Shown here: positions 1 through 7,401 of the stretch, in pieces
How the letters are laid out: each line of letters starts with the position of its first letter
Numbering within the stretch: position 1 is the first letter of the stretch
Assembly: GCF_002386445.1 (NCBI RefSeq)
Contig: NZ_DGIR01000057.1
Coordinates: forward strand, 1 to 31,532
DNA length: 31,532 bases
Direction of reading: 5' to 3'
From: Pseudomonas sp. UBA4617
GTDB taxonomy: Bacteria; Pseudomonadota; Gammaproteobacteria; Pseudomonadales; Pseudomonadaceae
The notes under the pieces: generated by a model
Seen by the model: the letters and a program-made list of their open reading frames with translations, nothing else
Databases searched by the model: none
Told to the model about the DNA's origin: nothing
Program-made: the position numbers and the translations under genes

Positions 1-49
1 AGGCGGTCGTACCGTCGGCGCTGGCGTCGTAGCCAAAATCATCGAGTAA
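1..49 (+). CDS. tuf: Elongation factor Tu, C-terminal end (partial)
   Basis: Only the last 15 complete codons and the TAA stop (47-49) are present; the rest lies to the left of the window. The readable residues GGRTVGAGVVAKIIE are the conserved C-terminus of EF-Tu, the GTPase that delivers aminoacyl-tRNA to the ribosome. The position directly before rpsJ fits the tuf copy at the end of the str operon (rpsL-rpsG-fusA-tuf), although those genes are not visible. It is followed by a strong terminator, so it is probably not co-transcribed with rpsJ by default. Confidence 0.93.
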   Translation, partial: GGRTVGAGVVAKIIE

Positions 50-64
50 TCACTCGACCGATTG

Positions 65-95
65 AAAAAACCCCCGCTCAGCGGGGGTTTTTTTT
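65..95 (+). terminator. Rho-independent terminator after tuf
   Basis: A 7-bp all-GC stem, CCCCCGC (71-77) with GCGGGGG (81-87), closes a 3-nt loop. An A-run precedes it and eight T follow it (88-95). This is a textbook intrinsic terminator that separates the tuf transcript from the S10 operon. Confidence 0.95.
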
Positions 96-101
96 ATTGG
101 G

Positions 102-130
102 TTGACACTAAATGGGGGCGTCTATAGAAT
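102..130 (+). promoter_or_regulatory. Sigma70 promoter of the S10 operon
   Basis: A perfect -35 hexamer TTGACA (102-107) lies 17 bp from TAGAAT (125-130). An overlapping alternative -10, TATAGA, sits at 123-128. The promoter starts seven bases after the tuf terminator. The predicted transcript would begin near 137, leaving only about 55 nt before the rpsJ ATG. That is much shorter than the L4-responsive S10 leader of E. coli. Confidence 0.85.
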
Positions 131-190
131 CACGCCTCCTTTTAGCGGGCGTAGTGCGTCCGTTGGGAACAGCCTGGAGTCTGAAATCCA

Positions 191-502
191 ATGCAAAATC
201 AGCAAATCCGTATCAGGTTGAAGGCTTTCGACCATCGCCTGATCGACCAATCCACCCAGGAAATCGTGGAAACCGCGAAACGTACTGGTGCACAAGTGCG
301 TGGTCCAATTCCACTGCCTACCCGCAAAGAGCGTTTCACCGTTCTGGTTTCCCCGCACGTCAACAAAGACGCGCGTGACCAGTACGAGATCCGTACTCAT
401 AAGCGTGTTCTGGACATCGTCCAGCCAACGGATAAAACCGTTGACGCGCTGATGAAGCTCGATCTGGCGGCAGGTGTGGAAGTACAGATCAGCCTCGGCT
501 AA
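191..502 (+). CDS. rpsJ: 30S ribosomal protein S10
   Basis: This 103-aa protein is full length for S10 and begins [19 protein letters not shown], with the conserved KAFDHRLID segment. S10 sits in the head of the 30S subunit and, as NusE, also joins NusB in transcription antitermination. The ATG at 191 is preceded by GGAG at 176-179. It is the first gene of the S10 operon, downstream of the 102-130 promoter, with 80 nt separating it from rplC. Confidence 0.98.
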
Positions 503-582
503 GACTTCGGTCTGGTCGTGTAACGCTCTGAAATGGGCGGCCATAGCGGGTGAAAGCCCCGTACACTCATGAGGTTTACAAC

Positions 583-1218
583 ATGACTATTGGTGTAATC
601 GGTCGCAAGTGCGGTATGACCCGCATTTTCACCGAAGAAGGTGTCTCCATTCCGGTCACGGTCATCGAGATCGAGCCGAATCGCGTCACCCAGTTCAAAA
701 CTGAAGAAACCGATGGCTACCGTGCAGTGCAAGTCACTGTCGGCGAGCGTCGTGCTTCGCGTGTGACTGCCGCTCAGGCAGGCCACTTCGCCAAGGCCAA
801 CGTTGCCGCTGGTCGCGGTGTCTGGGAGTTCCGTCTTGAAGAAGGCGATTTCCAGGCTGGCGATCTGATCAAAGCTGAACTCTTCACTGCAGGCCAGCTG
901 GTAGACGTTACTGGTCAGTCCAAAGGTAAAGGCTTCGCCGGTACCATCAAGCGCTGGAACTTCCGTGGCCAGGACAACACCCACGGTAACTCCGTGTCGC
1001 ACCGTGTCCCAGGTTCCATCGGCCAGTGCCAGACTCCTGGTCGTGTGTTCAAGGGCAAGAAAATGTCCGGTCACATGGGCGCCGAGCGCGTGACTGTTCA
1101 GTCCCTGGAAGTTGTTCGCGTAGACGCTGAACGCAACCTGCTGCTGGTCAAGGGTGCCGTTCCAGGCGCTACTGGCGGCGACGTGGTTGTACGTCCAGCT
1201 GTCAAGGCTCGCGGTTAA
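583..1218 (+). CDS. rplC: 50S ribosomal protein L3
   Basis: The 211-aa product begins MTIGVIGRKCGMTRIF, the invariant L3 N-terminus. L3 binds 23S rRNA early in assembly and sends a long loop towards the peptidyl-transferase centre; the GQ-rich loop with NTHGNSVSHRVPGSIGQ is visible near residues 136-152. The reading frame is open 11 codons further upstream, but the ATG at 583 has GAGG (571-574) at good distance and matches the family start. rplD follows after 12 nt. Confidence 0.98.
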   Translation: MTIGVIGRKCGMTRIFTEEGVSIPVTVIEIEPNRVTQFKTEETDGYRAVQVTVGERRASRVTAAQAGHFAKANVAAGRGVWEFRLEEGDFQAGDLIKAELFTAGQLVDVTGQSKGKGFAGTIKRWNFRGQDNTHGNSVSHRVPGSIGQCQTPGRVFKGKKMSGHMGAERVTVQSLEVVRVDAERNLLLVKGAVPGATGGDVVVRPAVKARG

Positions 1219-1230
1219 GGGGAAACTGAC

Positions 1231-1833
1231 ATGCAACTCAATGTAAATGACGCTCAGGCGATCGAAGTTTCCGAACTGACTTTCGGTGGCGAATTCAACG
1301 AGACGCTGGTACACCAAGCAGTCGTGGCCTACATGGCCGGCGGCCGTCAGGGCACCAAGCAGCAGAAGACCCGTTCCGACGTGGCTGGTGGCGGTAAGCG
1401 CCCATGGCGTCAGAAGGGTACTGGCCGTGCTCGTGCTGGTACCACTCGTGGTCCGATCTGGCGTGGCGGTGGTGTCACCTTCGCAGCTCGCCCTCAAGAT
1501 CACTCGCAGAAGCTCAACAAGAAGATGTACCGCGCAGCCCTGCGCTCCATCCTCGCTGAGCTGGTGCGTAGCGACCGTCTGGTCGTGGTTCAGGACTTCG
1601 CTGTCGAAGCACCGAAAACCAAAGATCTGCTGAACAAGCTGAACGGCATGGGTCTGAACGACGTACTGATCGTTTCCGACGCTGTTGATCAGAACCTGTA
1701 CCTGGCTGCTCGCAACCTGCCGCACGTCGACGTACGTGACGTACAAGGTTCCGACCCGGTCAGTCTGATCGCATACGAGAAAGTGTTGATCACTGTCTCG
1801 GCCGTGAAGAAATTCGAGGAGCTGCTGGGATGA
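1231..1833 (+). CDS. rplD: 50S ribosomal protein L4
   Basis: A 200-aa L4 with the conserved central extended loop (KQQKTRSDVAGGGKRPWRQK and the following GTGRARAG segment, about residues 46-75) that lines the nascent-peptide exit tunnel. In E. coli L4 also represses its own S10 operon through a structured leader. The leader here looks too short for that device, so autoregulation cannot be assumed. The stop overlaps the rplW start (ATGA at 1830-1833), implying translational coupling. Confidence 0.98.
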   Translation: MQLNVNDAQAIEVSELTFGGEFNETLVHQAVVAYMAGGRQGTKQQKTRSDVAGGGKRPWRQKGTGRARAGTTRGPIWRGGGVTFAARPQDHSQKLNKKMYRAALRSILAELVRSDRLVVVQDFAVEAPKTKDLLNKLNGMGLNDVLIVSDAVDQNLYLAARNLPHVDVRDVQGSDPVSLIAYEKVLITVSAVKKFEELLG

Positions 1834-2129
1834 ACCAGGAACGCGTATTCAAAGTCCTCCTTGGCCCGCACGTTTCCGAGAAGGCTACCGTTCTGGCTGA
1901 GAAAAAAGGCCAGTTCGTATTCAAGGTTGCTACCGATGCAACCAAGCTGGAAATCAAGAAAGCTGTCGAAGGCCTGTTCAACGTAAAAGTTGAAAACGTG
2001 TCGACTGTTAACGTTCTGGGTAAAACCAAGCGTACCGCACGTGGTCTGGGCAAGCGTAATGACTGGAAGAAGGCGATCGTCTCCCTTCAGCCAGGCCAAG
2101 ATCTCGATTTCAGCAGCAGTGCTGAGTAA
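1830..2129 (+). CDS. rplW: 50S ribosomal protein L23
   Basis: A 99-aa L23, normal length, beginning MNQERVFKVLLGPHVSEKAT. L23 lies at the exit of the polypeptide tunnel and is the docking site for trigger factor and SRP. The conserved LGPHVSEK and the GKTKRTARGLGKRNDWKKA block are present. It overlaps rplD by 4 nt and is followed by rplB after 14 nt. Confidence 0.98.
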   Translation: MNQERVFKVLLGPHVSEKATVLAEKKGQFVFKVATDATKLEIKKAVEGLFNVKVENVSTVNVLGKTKRTARGLGKRNDWKKAIVSLQPGQDLDFSSSAE

Positions 2130-2143
2130 GGAAGGGGTGCATC

Positions 2144-2968
2144 ATGGCAATCGTTAAATGCAAACCGACTTCCCCTGGCCGCCGTTTCGTGGTCAAGGTG
2201 GTCAACCAGGAGCTGCACAAAGGCGCTCCTCACGCACCGCTGATCGAGAAGAAATCGAAGTCTGGTGGTCGTAACAACAATGGCCGCATTACCACTCGTC
2301 ACGTTGGTGGTGGTCACAAGCAGCATTACCGTCTGGTCGACTTCCGTCGCAACGACAAAGATGGCATTCCAGCCACTGTCGAGCGTATCGAATACGACCC
2401 GAACCGTACTGCTCACATCGCCCTGCTGTGCTACGCAGACGGTGAGCGTCGCTACATCATCGCCCCTAAAGGCGTGAGTGCTGGCGATCAGCTGATCGCA
2501 GGTGCCCTGGCCCCAATCAAGGCCGGTAACTCCCTGCAGCTGCGCAACATTCCAGTAGGTAGCACCATTCACGGCATCGAACTGAAGCCGGGTAAGGGTG
2601 CTCAGATCGCTCGTTCCGCTGGTGCTTCGGCTCAGCTGATCGCTCGCGAAGGTGTCTACGTGACCCTGCGTCTGCGCTCTGGTGAAATGCGTAAAGTCCT
2701 GGCTGAATGCCGTGCGACCCTGGGCGAAGTCTCGAACTCCGAGCACAGCCTGCGCTCGCTGGGTAAAGCTGGTGCCAAACGCTGGCGCGGCGTTCGCCCA
2801 ACCGTTCGTGGTGTTGCCATGAACCCGGTTGACCACCCGCATGGTGGTGGTGAAGGTCGTACCTCCGGTGGTCGTCATCCGGTATCGCCATGGGGCTTCC
2901 CAACCAAGGGTGCGAAGACCCGTGGTAATAAGCGTACCGACAACATGATCGTCCGTCGTCGCAAGTAA
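2144..2968 (+). CDS. rplB: 50S ribosomal protein L2
   Basis: The 274-aa product matches L2 in length and content: MAIVKCKPTSPGRRFVVKV at the start and the highly conserved C-terminal MNPVDHPHGGGEGRTSGGRHP. That segment contains the His residue (HPHGGG) important for peptidyl-transferase centre function. L2 bridges subunits and anchors 23S rRNA domain IV. Shine-Dalgarno AAGGAAGGGG stands just before the ATG. Confidence 0.98.
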   Translation: MAIVKCKPTSPGRRFVVKVVNQELHKGAPHAPLIEKKSKSGGRNNNGRITTRHVGGGHKQHYRLVDFRRNDKDGIPATVERIEYDPNRTAHIALLCYADGERRYIIAPKGVSAGDQLIAGALAPIKAGNSLQLRNIPVGSTIHGIELKPGKGAQIARSAGASAQLIAREGVYVTLRLRSGEMRKVLAECRATLGEVSNSEHSLRSLGKAGAKRWRGVRPTVRGVAMNPVDHPHGGGEGRTSGGRHPVSPWGFPTKGAKTRGNKRTDNMIVRRRK

Positions 2969-2984
2969 CTAGAGGGATACGACA

Positions 2985-3260
2985 GTGCCACGTTCTCTGA
3001 AAAAAGGTCCTTTTATCGATCTTCACCTGCTGAAGAAGGTCGAAGTGGCGGTGGAGAAGAACGATCGCAAGCCAGTTAAAACCTGGTCGCGCCGTTCGAT
3101 GATCCTGCCACAAATGGTCGGTCTGACCATCGCGGTACACAACGGTCGTCAACATGTCCCAGTTCTGGTGAACGAAGACATGGTCGGCCACAAACTGGGC
3201 GAGTTCGCCGGTACCCGCACCTACCGCGGGCACGTGGCTGACAAGAAAGCCAAGCGTTAA
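2985..3260 (+). CDS. rpsS: 30S ribosomal protein S19 (GTG start)
   Basis: The 91-aa S19 reads (M)[19 protein letters not shown], the standard N-terminus after initiator removal. The start codon is GTG at 2985, with AGAGGGA just upstream (2971-2977). S19 forms a complex with S13 in the 30S head and contacts the A-site region. The conserved WSRRS and [14 protein letters not shown] segment (here [16 protein letters not shown]) are present. rplV follows 11 nt later. Confidence 0.98.
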
Positions 3261-3271
3261 GGGGTAAGGAA

Positions 3272-3604
3272 ATGGAAGTAGCCGCTAAGTTGTCGGGCGC
3301 TCGCATCTCCGCCCAGAAAGCCCGCTTGGTCGCCGACCAGATCCGCGGGAAGAAGGTGGGCGAAGCGCTCAACCTGTTGGCCTTCAGCAGCAAAAAAGCC
3401 GCTGAAATCATGAAGAAAGTCCTCGAGTCGGCCGTAGCCAACGCCGAACACAACGAAGGCGCAGACGTTGATGACCTGAAGGTCTCCACCGTCTTCGTCA
3501 ACGAAGGGCGTTCGCTGAAGCGCATCATGCCACGTGCCAAGGGCCGTGCTGATCGCATCGTCAAGCGGTCTTGCCATATCACTGTCAAGGTTGCGGACAA
3601 GTAA
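3272..3604 (+). CDS. rplV: 50S ribosomal protein L22
   Basis: A 110-aa L22, family-typical length. It begins [20 protein letters not shown] and has the C-terminal beta-hairpin region ([20 protein letters not shown]) that lines the exit tunnel near the macrolide site. It lies between rpsS and rpsC with 11- and 13-nt spacers, as in the canonical S10 operon. Confidence 0.98.
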
Positions 3605-3617
3605 CGGAGTCGATCAG

Positions 3618-4304
3618 ATGGGTCAGAAAGTACATCCCACTGGCATTCGCCTGGGAATCGTCAAGGAGCACACCTCCGTCTGGTACGCAGACGGTGCTAC
3701 TTACGCAGATTACCTGTTGAAGGATCTGAAAACGCGTGAGTACCTCCAGGACAAACTAAAAAGCGCGTCCGTAAGCCGTATCGATATTCATCGTCCGGCT
3801 CAAACTGCACGCATCACCATCCACACCGCTCGTCCCGGTATCGTTATCGGCAAGAAAGGTGAAGATGTCGAGAAGCTGCGTCAGGACCTGACCAAGCAGA
3901 TGGGTGTGCCTGTGCACATCAACATCGAAGAGATCCGCAAGCCGGAACTCGACGCCATGCTGGTTGCGCAGAGCGTAGCTCAGCAGCTGGAACGCCGCGT
4001 AATGTTCCGTCGCGCCATGAAGCGCGCCGTACAGAACGCCATGCGTATTGGTGCCAAGGGCATCAAGATCCAGGTGAGCGGTCGTCTCGGCGGTGCTGAG
4101 ATTGCTCGTACCGAGTGGTATCGCGAAGGTCGTGTGCCTCTGCACACCCTGCGTGCCGATATCGACTACAACACCTACGAAGCTCACACCACTTACGGTG
4201 TGATCGGTGTGAAGGTTTGGATCTTCAAAGGCGAAGTGATTGGTGGTCGCCAAGAAGAACTGAAACCACAAGCACCAGCGCCTCGTAAAAAAGCTGCTAA
4301 GTAA
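3618..4304 (+). CDS. rpsC: 30S ribosomal protein S3
   Basis: A 228-aa S3 beginning MGQKVHPTGIRLGIVKEHTS. The N-terminal KH domain is marked by GKKGEDVEKLR, the GxxG RNA-binding loop, near residues 79-89. S3 forms part of the mRNA entry channel. The open frame extends upstream into rplV, but the ATG at 3618 is the family start and has ACGGAG at 3604-3609. The tail is Lys/Pro-rich. Confidence 0.98.
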   Translation: MGQKVHPTGIRLGIVKEHTSVWYADGATYADYLLKDLKTREYLQDKLKSASVSRIDIHRPAQTARITIHTARPGIVIGKKGEDVEKLRQDLTKQMGVPVHINIEEIRKPELDAMLVAQSVAQQLERRVMFRRAMKRAVQNAMRIGAKGIKIQVSGRLGGAEIARTEWYREGRVPLHTLRADIDYNTYEAHTTYGVIGVKVWIFKGEVIGGRQEELKPQAPAPRKKAAK

Positions 4305-4316
4305 GGGGTACGCCAA

Positions 4317-4730
4317 ATGTTGCAACCAAAGCGTACAAAATTCCGCAAGCAGATGACTGGCCACAACCGTGGTCTGGCACTGCGCGGTAGCAAAGTCAGC
4401 TTCGGCGAGTTCGCCCTGAAAGCTGTTGCTCGCGGTCGCCTCACCGCTCGCCAGATCGAGTCCGCACGTCGTGCGCTGACCCGTCACGTTAAGCGTGGCG
4501 GCAAGATCTGGATCCGTGTGTTCCCGGACAAGCCGATCTCCAAGAAGCCTCTCGAGGTTCGTATGGGTAAAGGTAAGGGCTCCGTGGAATACTGGGTTGC
4601 CCAGATTCAGCCAGGCAAAGTCCTGTATGAAATCGAAGGTGTTTCTGAAGAGCTGGCGCGCGAAGCTTTCGCCCTGGCTGCTGCAAAGCTGCCTCTCGCC
4701 ACCTCCTTTGTTAAGCGGACGGTGATGTGA
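4317..4730 (+). CDS. rplP: 50S ribosomal protein L16
   Basis: A 137-aa L16 beginning [19 protein letters not shown]. The conserved [21 protein letters not shown] segment (about residues 63-83) contacts the A-site tRNA region of 23S rRNA. L16 is a late assembly protein needed for peptidyl-transferase activity. Its stop shares one base with the rpmC start. Confidence 0.98.
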
Positions 4731-4921
4731 TGAAAGCGAATGAACTTCGTGAAAAATCGGCACAGCAACTGAATGAGCAACTGCTCGGCTTGCTGCGCGA
4801 CCAGTTCAATCTGCGTATGCAGAAAGCAACTGGCCAGTTGGGGCAGTCGCACCTGCTCTCGCAAGTTAAGCGTGACATCGCTCGCGTGAAAACTGTGCTC
4901 AACCAGCAGGCAGGTAAGTGA
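4730..4921 (+). CDS. rpmC: 50S ribosomal protein L29
   Basis: A 63-aa L29, normal length, reading [19 protein letters not shown] chose the ATG at 4730, not the GTG one codon earlier (4727), because it gives the family N-terminus and a TGATG stop/start overlap with rplP, suggesting coupled translation. L29 lies beside L23 at the tunnel exit. rpsQ starts two bases after the stop. Confidence 0.96.
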
Positions 4922-4923
4922 TC

Positions 4924-5190
4924 ATGGCTGAAGCTGAAAAAACCGTCCGTACGCTGACTGGCCGTGTCGTCAGCGACAAAATGGACAAGACCATCACCGT
5001 TCTGATCGAGCGTCGCGTAAAGCACCCGATCTACGGTAAATACGTTAAGCGTTCGACTAAGCTGCACGCGCACGACGAATCCAACCAGTGCAAGATCGGC
5101 GACAAGGTTTCCATCCGTGAAACCCGTCCGCTGGCCAAGACCAAGTCCTGGGCACTGGTTGAAGTCCTCGAACGCGCTGTTGAAGTCTAA
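4924..5190 (+). CDS. rpsQ: 30S ribosomal protein S17
   Basis: An 88-aa S17 with an OB-fold; conserved SDKMDKTITVLIERRVKHP and KYVKRSTKLHAHDE segments are visible. It is a primary 16S rRNA binder. The frame is open two codons earlier (GTG ATC), but the ATG at 4924 gives the family start MAEAEKTVRTLTG. It is the last gene of the classical S10 operon; a 23-nt spacer precedes rplN. Confidence 0.97.
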   Translation: MAEAEKTVRTLTGRVVSDKMDKTITVLIERRVKHPIYGKYVKRSTKLHAHDESNQCKIGDKVSIRETRPLAKTKSWALVEVLERAVEV

Positions 5191-5213
5191 GGGCTAAGGG
5201 TCGGAGAAATTTT

Positions 5214-5582
5214 ATGATTCAGACTCAATCCATGCTCGATGTGGCCGATAACAGCGGCGCTCGTCGCGTCATGTGCATCAAGGTACTCGGCGGTTCGCAC
5301 CGCCGTTACGCCGGCATCGGTGACATCATCAAAGTAACCGTCAAGGAAGCAATTCCGCGCGGCAAGGTCAAGAAAGGCCAGGTGATGACCGCTGTTGTCG
5401 TCCGCACCCGTCACGGTGTTCGTCGCGCCGACGGTTCCATCATTCGTTTCGACGGCAACGCTGCTGTTCTGCTGAACAACAAGCAAGAGCCGATCGGCAC
5501 TCGCATCTTCGGGCCAGTGACCCGTGAGCTTCGTACCGAGAAGTTCATGAAGATCGTCTCGCTCGCCCCTGAAGTGCTGTAA
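5214..5582 (+). CDS. rplN: 50S ribosomal protein L14
   Basis: A 122-aa L14 beginning MIQTQSMLDVADNSGARRVMCIKVLGG, an almost invariant sequence. L14 lies on the 50S interface, pairs with L19 and is the docking site of the silencing factor RsfS. It is the first gene of the classical spc operon. A GGAG (5204-5207) stands before the ATG. No terminator is visible between rpsQ and rplN, so the S10 and spc units probably run together here. Confidence 0.98.
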   Translation: MIQTQSMLDVADNSGARRVMCIKVLGGSHRRYAGIGDIIKVTVKEAIPRGKVKKGQVMTAVVVRTRHGVRRADGSIIRFDGNAAVLLNNKQEPIGTRIFGPVTRELRTEKFMKIVSLAPEVL

Positions 5583-5593
5583 GGAGATCCGAC

Positions 5594-5908
5594 ATGCAAA
5601 AGATTCGTCGTGACGACGAGATCATCGTGATCGCCGGCAAAGACAAGGGTAAGCGCGGTAAGGTGCTGAAGGTTCTGGCTGATAACCGTCTGGTTGTTGG
5701 TGGTGTGAACCTGGTCAAGCGTCATACCAAGCCTAACCCGATGGCGGGCGTACAGGGCGGTATCGTCGAGAAAGAAGCGCCTCTGCACGCTTCCAACGTT
5801 GCCATCTTCAACGGCGAAACCAACAAGGCTGACCGCGTTGGTTTCAAAGTAGAAGACGGTAAAAAAATTCGTGTCTTCAAGTCGACCCAAAAAGCGGTTG
5901 ATGCTTGA
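5594..5908 (+). CDS. rplX: 50S ribosomal protein L24
   Basis: A 104-aa L24 with the N-terminal KOW motif (DEIIVIAGKDKGKRGKVLKV, about residues 8-27). L24 is an assembly initiator protein near the tunnel exit. The ATG has AAGGAG at 5581-5586. rplE begins 20 nt after the stop. Confidence 0.98.
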   Translation: MQKIRRDDEIIVIAGKDKGKRGKVLKVLADNRLVVGGVNLVKRHTKPNPMAGVQGGIVEKEAPLHASNVAIFNGETNKADRVGFKVEDGKKIRVFKSTQKAVDA

Positions 5909-5928
5909 ACACTGCTAGGTAGAAGACC

Positions 5929-6468
5929 ATGGCACGACTGAAAGAGATTTACCGGAACGAAATCGCTCCTAAGCTTAAGGAAGAACTTAAGCTGTCGAAC
6001 GTGATGGAAGTTCCGCGCGTTACCAAGATCACCCTGAACATGGGTCTGGGCGAAGCGATCGGCGACAAGAAAGTCATCGAGCACGCTGTTGCCGACCTGG
6101 AAAAGATCACCGGTCAAAAGCCGGTCGTGACTTTCGCTCGTAAATCCATCGCGGGCTTCAAAGTCCGTGAGGGCTGGCCGATCGGCGTCAAGGTGACCCT
6201 GCGTCGCGACAAGATGTACGAATTCCTGGACCGCCTGCTGGCGATCTCCCTGCCTCGGGTACGCGACTTCCGCGGCCTGAATGCCAAGTCCTTCGATGGC
6301 CGTGGCAACTACAGCATGGGCGTGAAAGAGCAGATCATCTTCCCGGAAATCGATTACGACAAGATCGATGCTCTGCGCGGTTTGGACATCACCCTGACCA
6401 CCACTGCTCGTTCGGATGACGAAGGCCGCGCTCTGCTGCGTGCTTTCAAGTTCCCGTTCCGCAACTGA
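5929..6468 (+). CDS. rplE: 50S ribosomal protein L5
   Basis: A 179-aa L5 beginning MARLKEIYRNEIAPKLKEEL, with the conserved TLNMGLGEA and GRGNYSMGVKEQIIFPEI segments. L5 binds 5S rRNA together with L18 and L25 and contacts the P-site tRNA. In E. coli the mRNA around this start codon is the S8 repressor target. Here a perfect 8-bp hairpin lies about 40 nt inside the gene (see separate entry). rpsN follows after 13 nt. Confidence 0.98.
   Translation: MARLKEIYRNEIAPKLKEELKLSNVMEVPRVTKITLNMGLGEAIGDKKVIEHAVADLEKITGQKPVVTFARKSIAGFKVREGWPIGVKVTLRRDKMYEFLDRLLAISLPRVRDFRGLNAKSFDGRGNYSMGVKEQIIFPEIDYDKIDALRGLDITLTTTARSDDEGRALLRAFKFPFRN
5972..5993 (+). other. Hairpin in the early rplE coding region
   Basis: AGCTTAAG (5972-5979) and CTTAAGCT (5986-5993) form a perfect 8-bp stem with a 6-nt loop, about 43 nt after the rplE start. 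The place resembles that of the S8 translational operator of E. coli spc mRNA. This stem is uninterrupted, however, and does not show the internal loop expected of an S8 site, so the role is uncertain and coding coincidence is possible. Confidence 0.3.
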
Positions 6469-6481
6469 TTGGAGTAGGAAA

Positions 6482-6787
6482 ATGGCCAAGAAGAGCATGA
6501 AAAACCGCGAGCTGAAGCGTCAGCTCACGGTAGCCAAGTTCGCTAAGAAGCGTGCTGAGCTGAAAGCGACCATCGTCAACCTGAACGCTTCTCCTGAAGA
6601 GCGTTTCGCTGCCGTTGTCGCTCTGCAGAAGCAGCCACGTGACGCTAGCGCTTCGCGCCTGCGCAACCGTTGCCGCCTGACCGGTCGTCCTCACGGTGTA
6701 TACCGTAAGTTCGGCCTGGGCCGTAACATGCTGCGTCAAGCTGCAATGCGCGGTGACGTACCGGGTCTGGTCAAGGCCTCCTGGTAA
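6482..6787 (+). CDS. rpsN: 30S ribosomal protein S14, zinc-independent form
   Basis: A 101-aa S14 beginning MAKKSMKNRELKRQLTVAKF. It has a single Cys, in RNRCRLTGRPHGVYRKFGL, so it is the long form without the CxxC zinc ribbon. S14 is a late-assembling protein of the 30S head. The frame is open upstream into rplE, but the ATG at 6482, preceded by GGAGTAGG, gives the family start. A 209-nt gap with hairpins and a promoter follows, unlike the tight spacing elsewhere. Confidence 0.98.
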   Translation: MAKKSMKNRELKRQLTVAKFAKKRAELKATIVNLNASPEERFAAVVALQKQPRDASASRLRNRCRLTGRPHGVYRKFGLGRNMLRQAAMRGDVPGLVKASW

Positions 6788-6850
6788 TCGCTGCCGGTGT
6801 GATCCCGGTGGAAGGGGGGTAATCTTCCGACCGCCGGTGACCTCGCCAAC

Positions 6851-6877
6851 AAACAAGCCCCTATATGGGGCTTGTTT
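6851..6877 (+). terminator. Strong hairpin (attenuator-like) between rpsN and rpsH
   Basis: AAACAAGCCCC (6851-6861) and GGGGCTTGTTT (6867-6877) form a perfect 11-bp stem around a 5-nt loop. No long T-run follows directly (the next bases are CG TTTCTG), so it may be a partial terminator, an mRNA-processing site or a 3'-end stabiliser for the upstream transcript. The -35 hexamer of the next promoter lies inside its 3' arm. Confidence 0.6.
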
Positions 6878-6900
6878 CGTTTCTGCCTTGTGTCTAGAAT
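6872..6900 (+). promoter_or_regulatory. Putative internal promoter for the rpsH-rpmJ segment
   Basis: TTGTTT (6872-6877) lies 17 bp from TAGAAT (6895-6900). The -10 hexamer and spacing are the same as in the S10 promoter at 102-130. Transcription would start near 6907, giving a leader of about 90 nt before rpsH. Confidence 0.55.
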
Positions 6901-6904
6901 GACC

Positions 6905-6928
6905 GGCTCACCTGAGCCTGGGTTTTTT
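6905..6928 (+). terminator. Second hairpin with T6 run between rpsN and rpsH
   Basis: GGCTC (6905-6909) and GAGCC (6914-6918) form a short GC-rich stem. Two more pairs are possible around a bulged base, and six T follow (6923-6928). It could end read-through transcription from rpsN. It overlaps the predicted start of the 6872-6900 promoter, so it would not fully form in that transcript. Confidence 0.4.
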
Positions 6929-6996
6929 GCCCTGCCTGCTCGGGTGGTTGTGATAGCCGCAAGGCTAATAATTCTTGTATCAGGAGCATCTAGCCC

Positions 6997-7389
6997 ATGA
7001 GTATGCAGGACCCGTTAGCGGACATGCTAACTCGCATCCGTAATGCCCAGATGGCTGAAAAGTCCGTCGTAAGCATGCCTTCCTCCACCCTGAAGGTCGC
7101 GGTTGCCAAAGTTCTGAAGGACGAAGGTTACATCGCTGGCTACCAGGTAACTGGTGAGGCCAAGCCTTCCCTGTCGATCGAACTGAAGTACTTCGAAGGC
7201 CGTCCGGTCATCGAGGAGCTGAAGCGCTCCAGCCGTCCAGGCCTGCGCCAGTACAAGTCCGTCGCAGAGCTGCCGAAAGTACGTGGCGGCCTGGGCGTGT
7301 CTATCGTCTCCACCAACAAAGGTGTGATGACTGATCGCGCTGCGCGCGCTGCCGGTGTCGGCGGCGAAGTTCTGTGCACAGTGTTCTAA
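6997..7389 (+). CDS. rpsH: 30S ribosomal protein S8
   Basis: A 130-aa S8 beginning MSMQDPLADMLTRIRNAQMAEK and ending in the conserved STNKGVMTDRAARAAGVGGEVLC segment. S8 organises the central domain of 16S rRNA and in E. coli represses the spc operon by binding near the rplE start. Here it heads a new sub-block after the 209-nt gap and may have its own promoter. A candidate SD, AGGAG, lies at 6981-6985. rplF follows after 12 nt. Confidence 0.98.
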   Translation: MSMQDPLADMLTRIRNAQMAEKSVVSMPSSTLKVAVAKVLKDEGYIAGYQVTGEAKPSLSIELKYFEGRPVIEELKRSSRPGLRQYKSVAELPKVRGGLGVSIVSTNKGVMTDRAARAAGVGGEVLCTVF

Positions 7390-7401
7390 GGGGAGATAGG
7401 C

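Noticed and set aside
112..378. 88-aa frame overlapping the S10 promoter and rpsJ
   Set aside because: It covers the -10 element and runs out of frame with rpsJ; no ribosome-binding site and no family resemblance.
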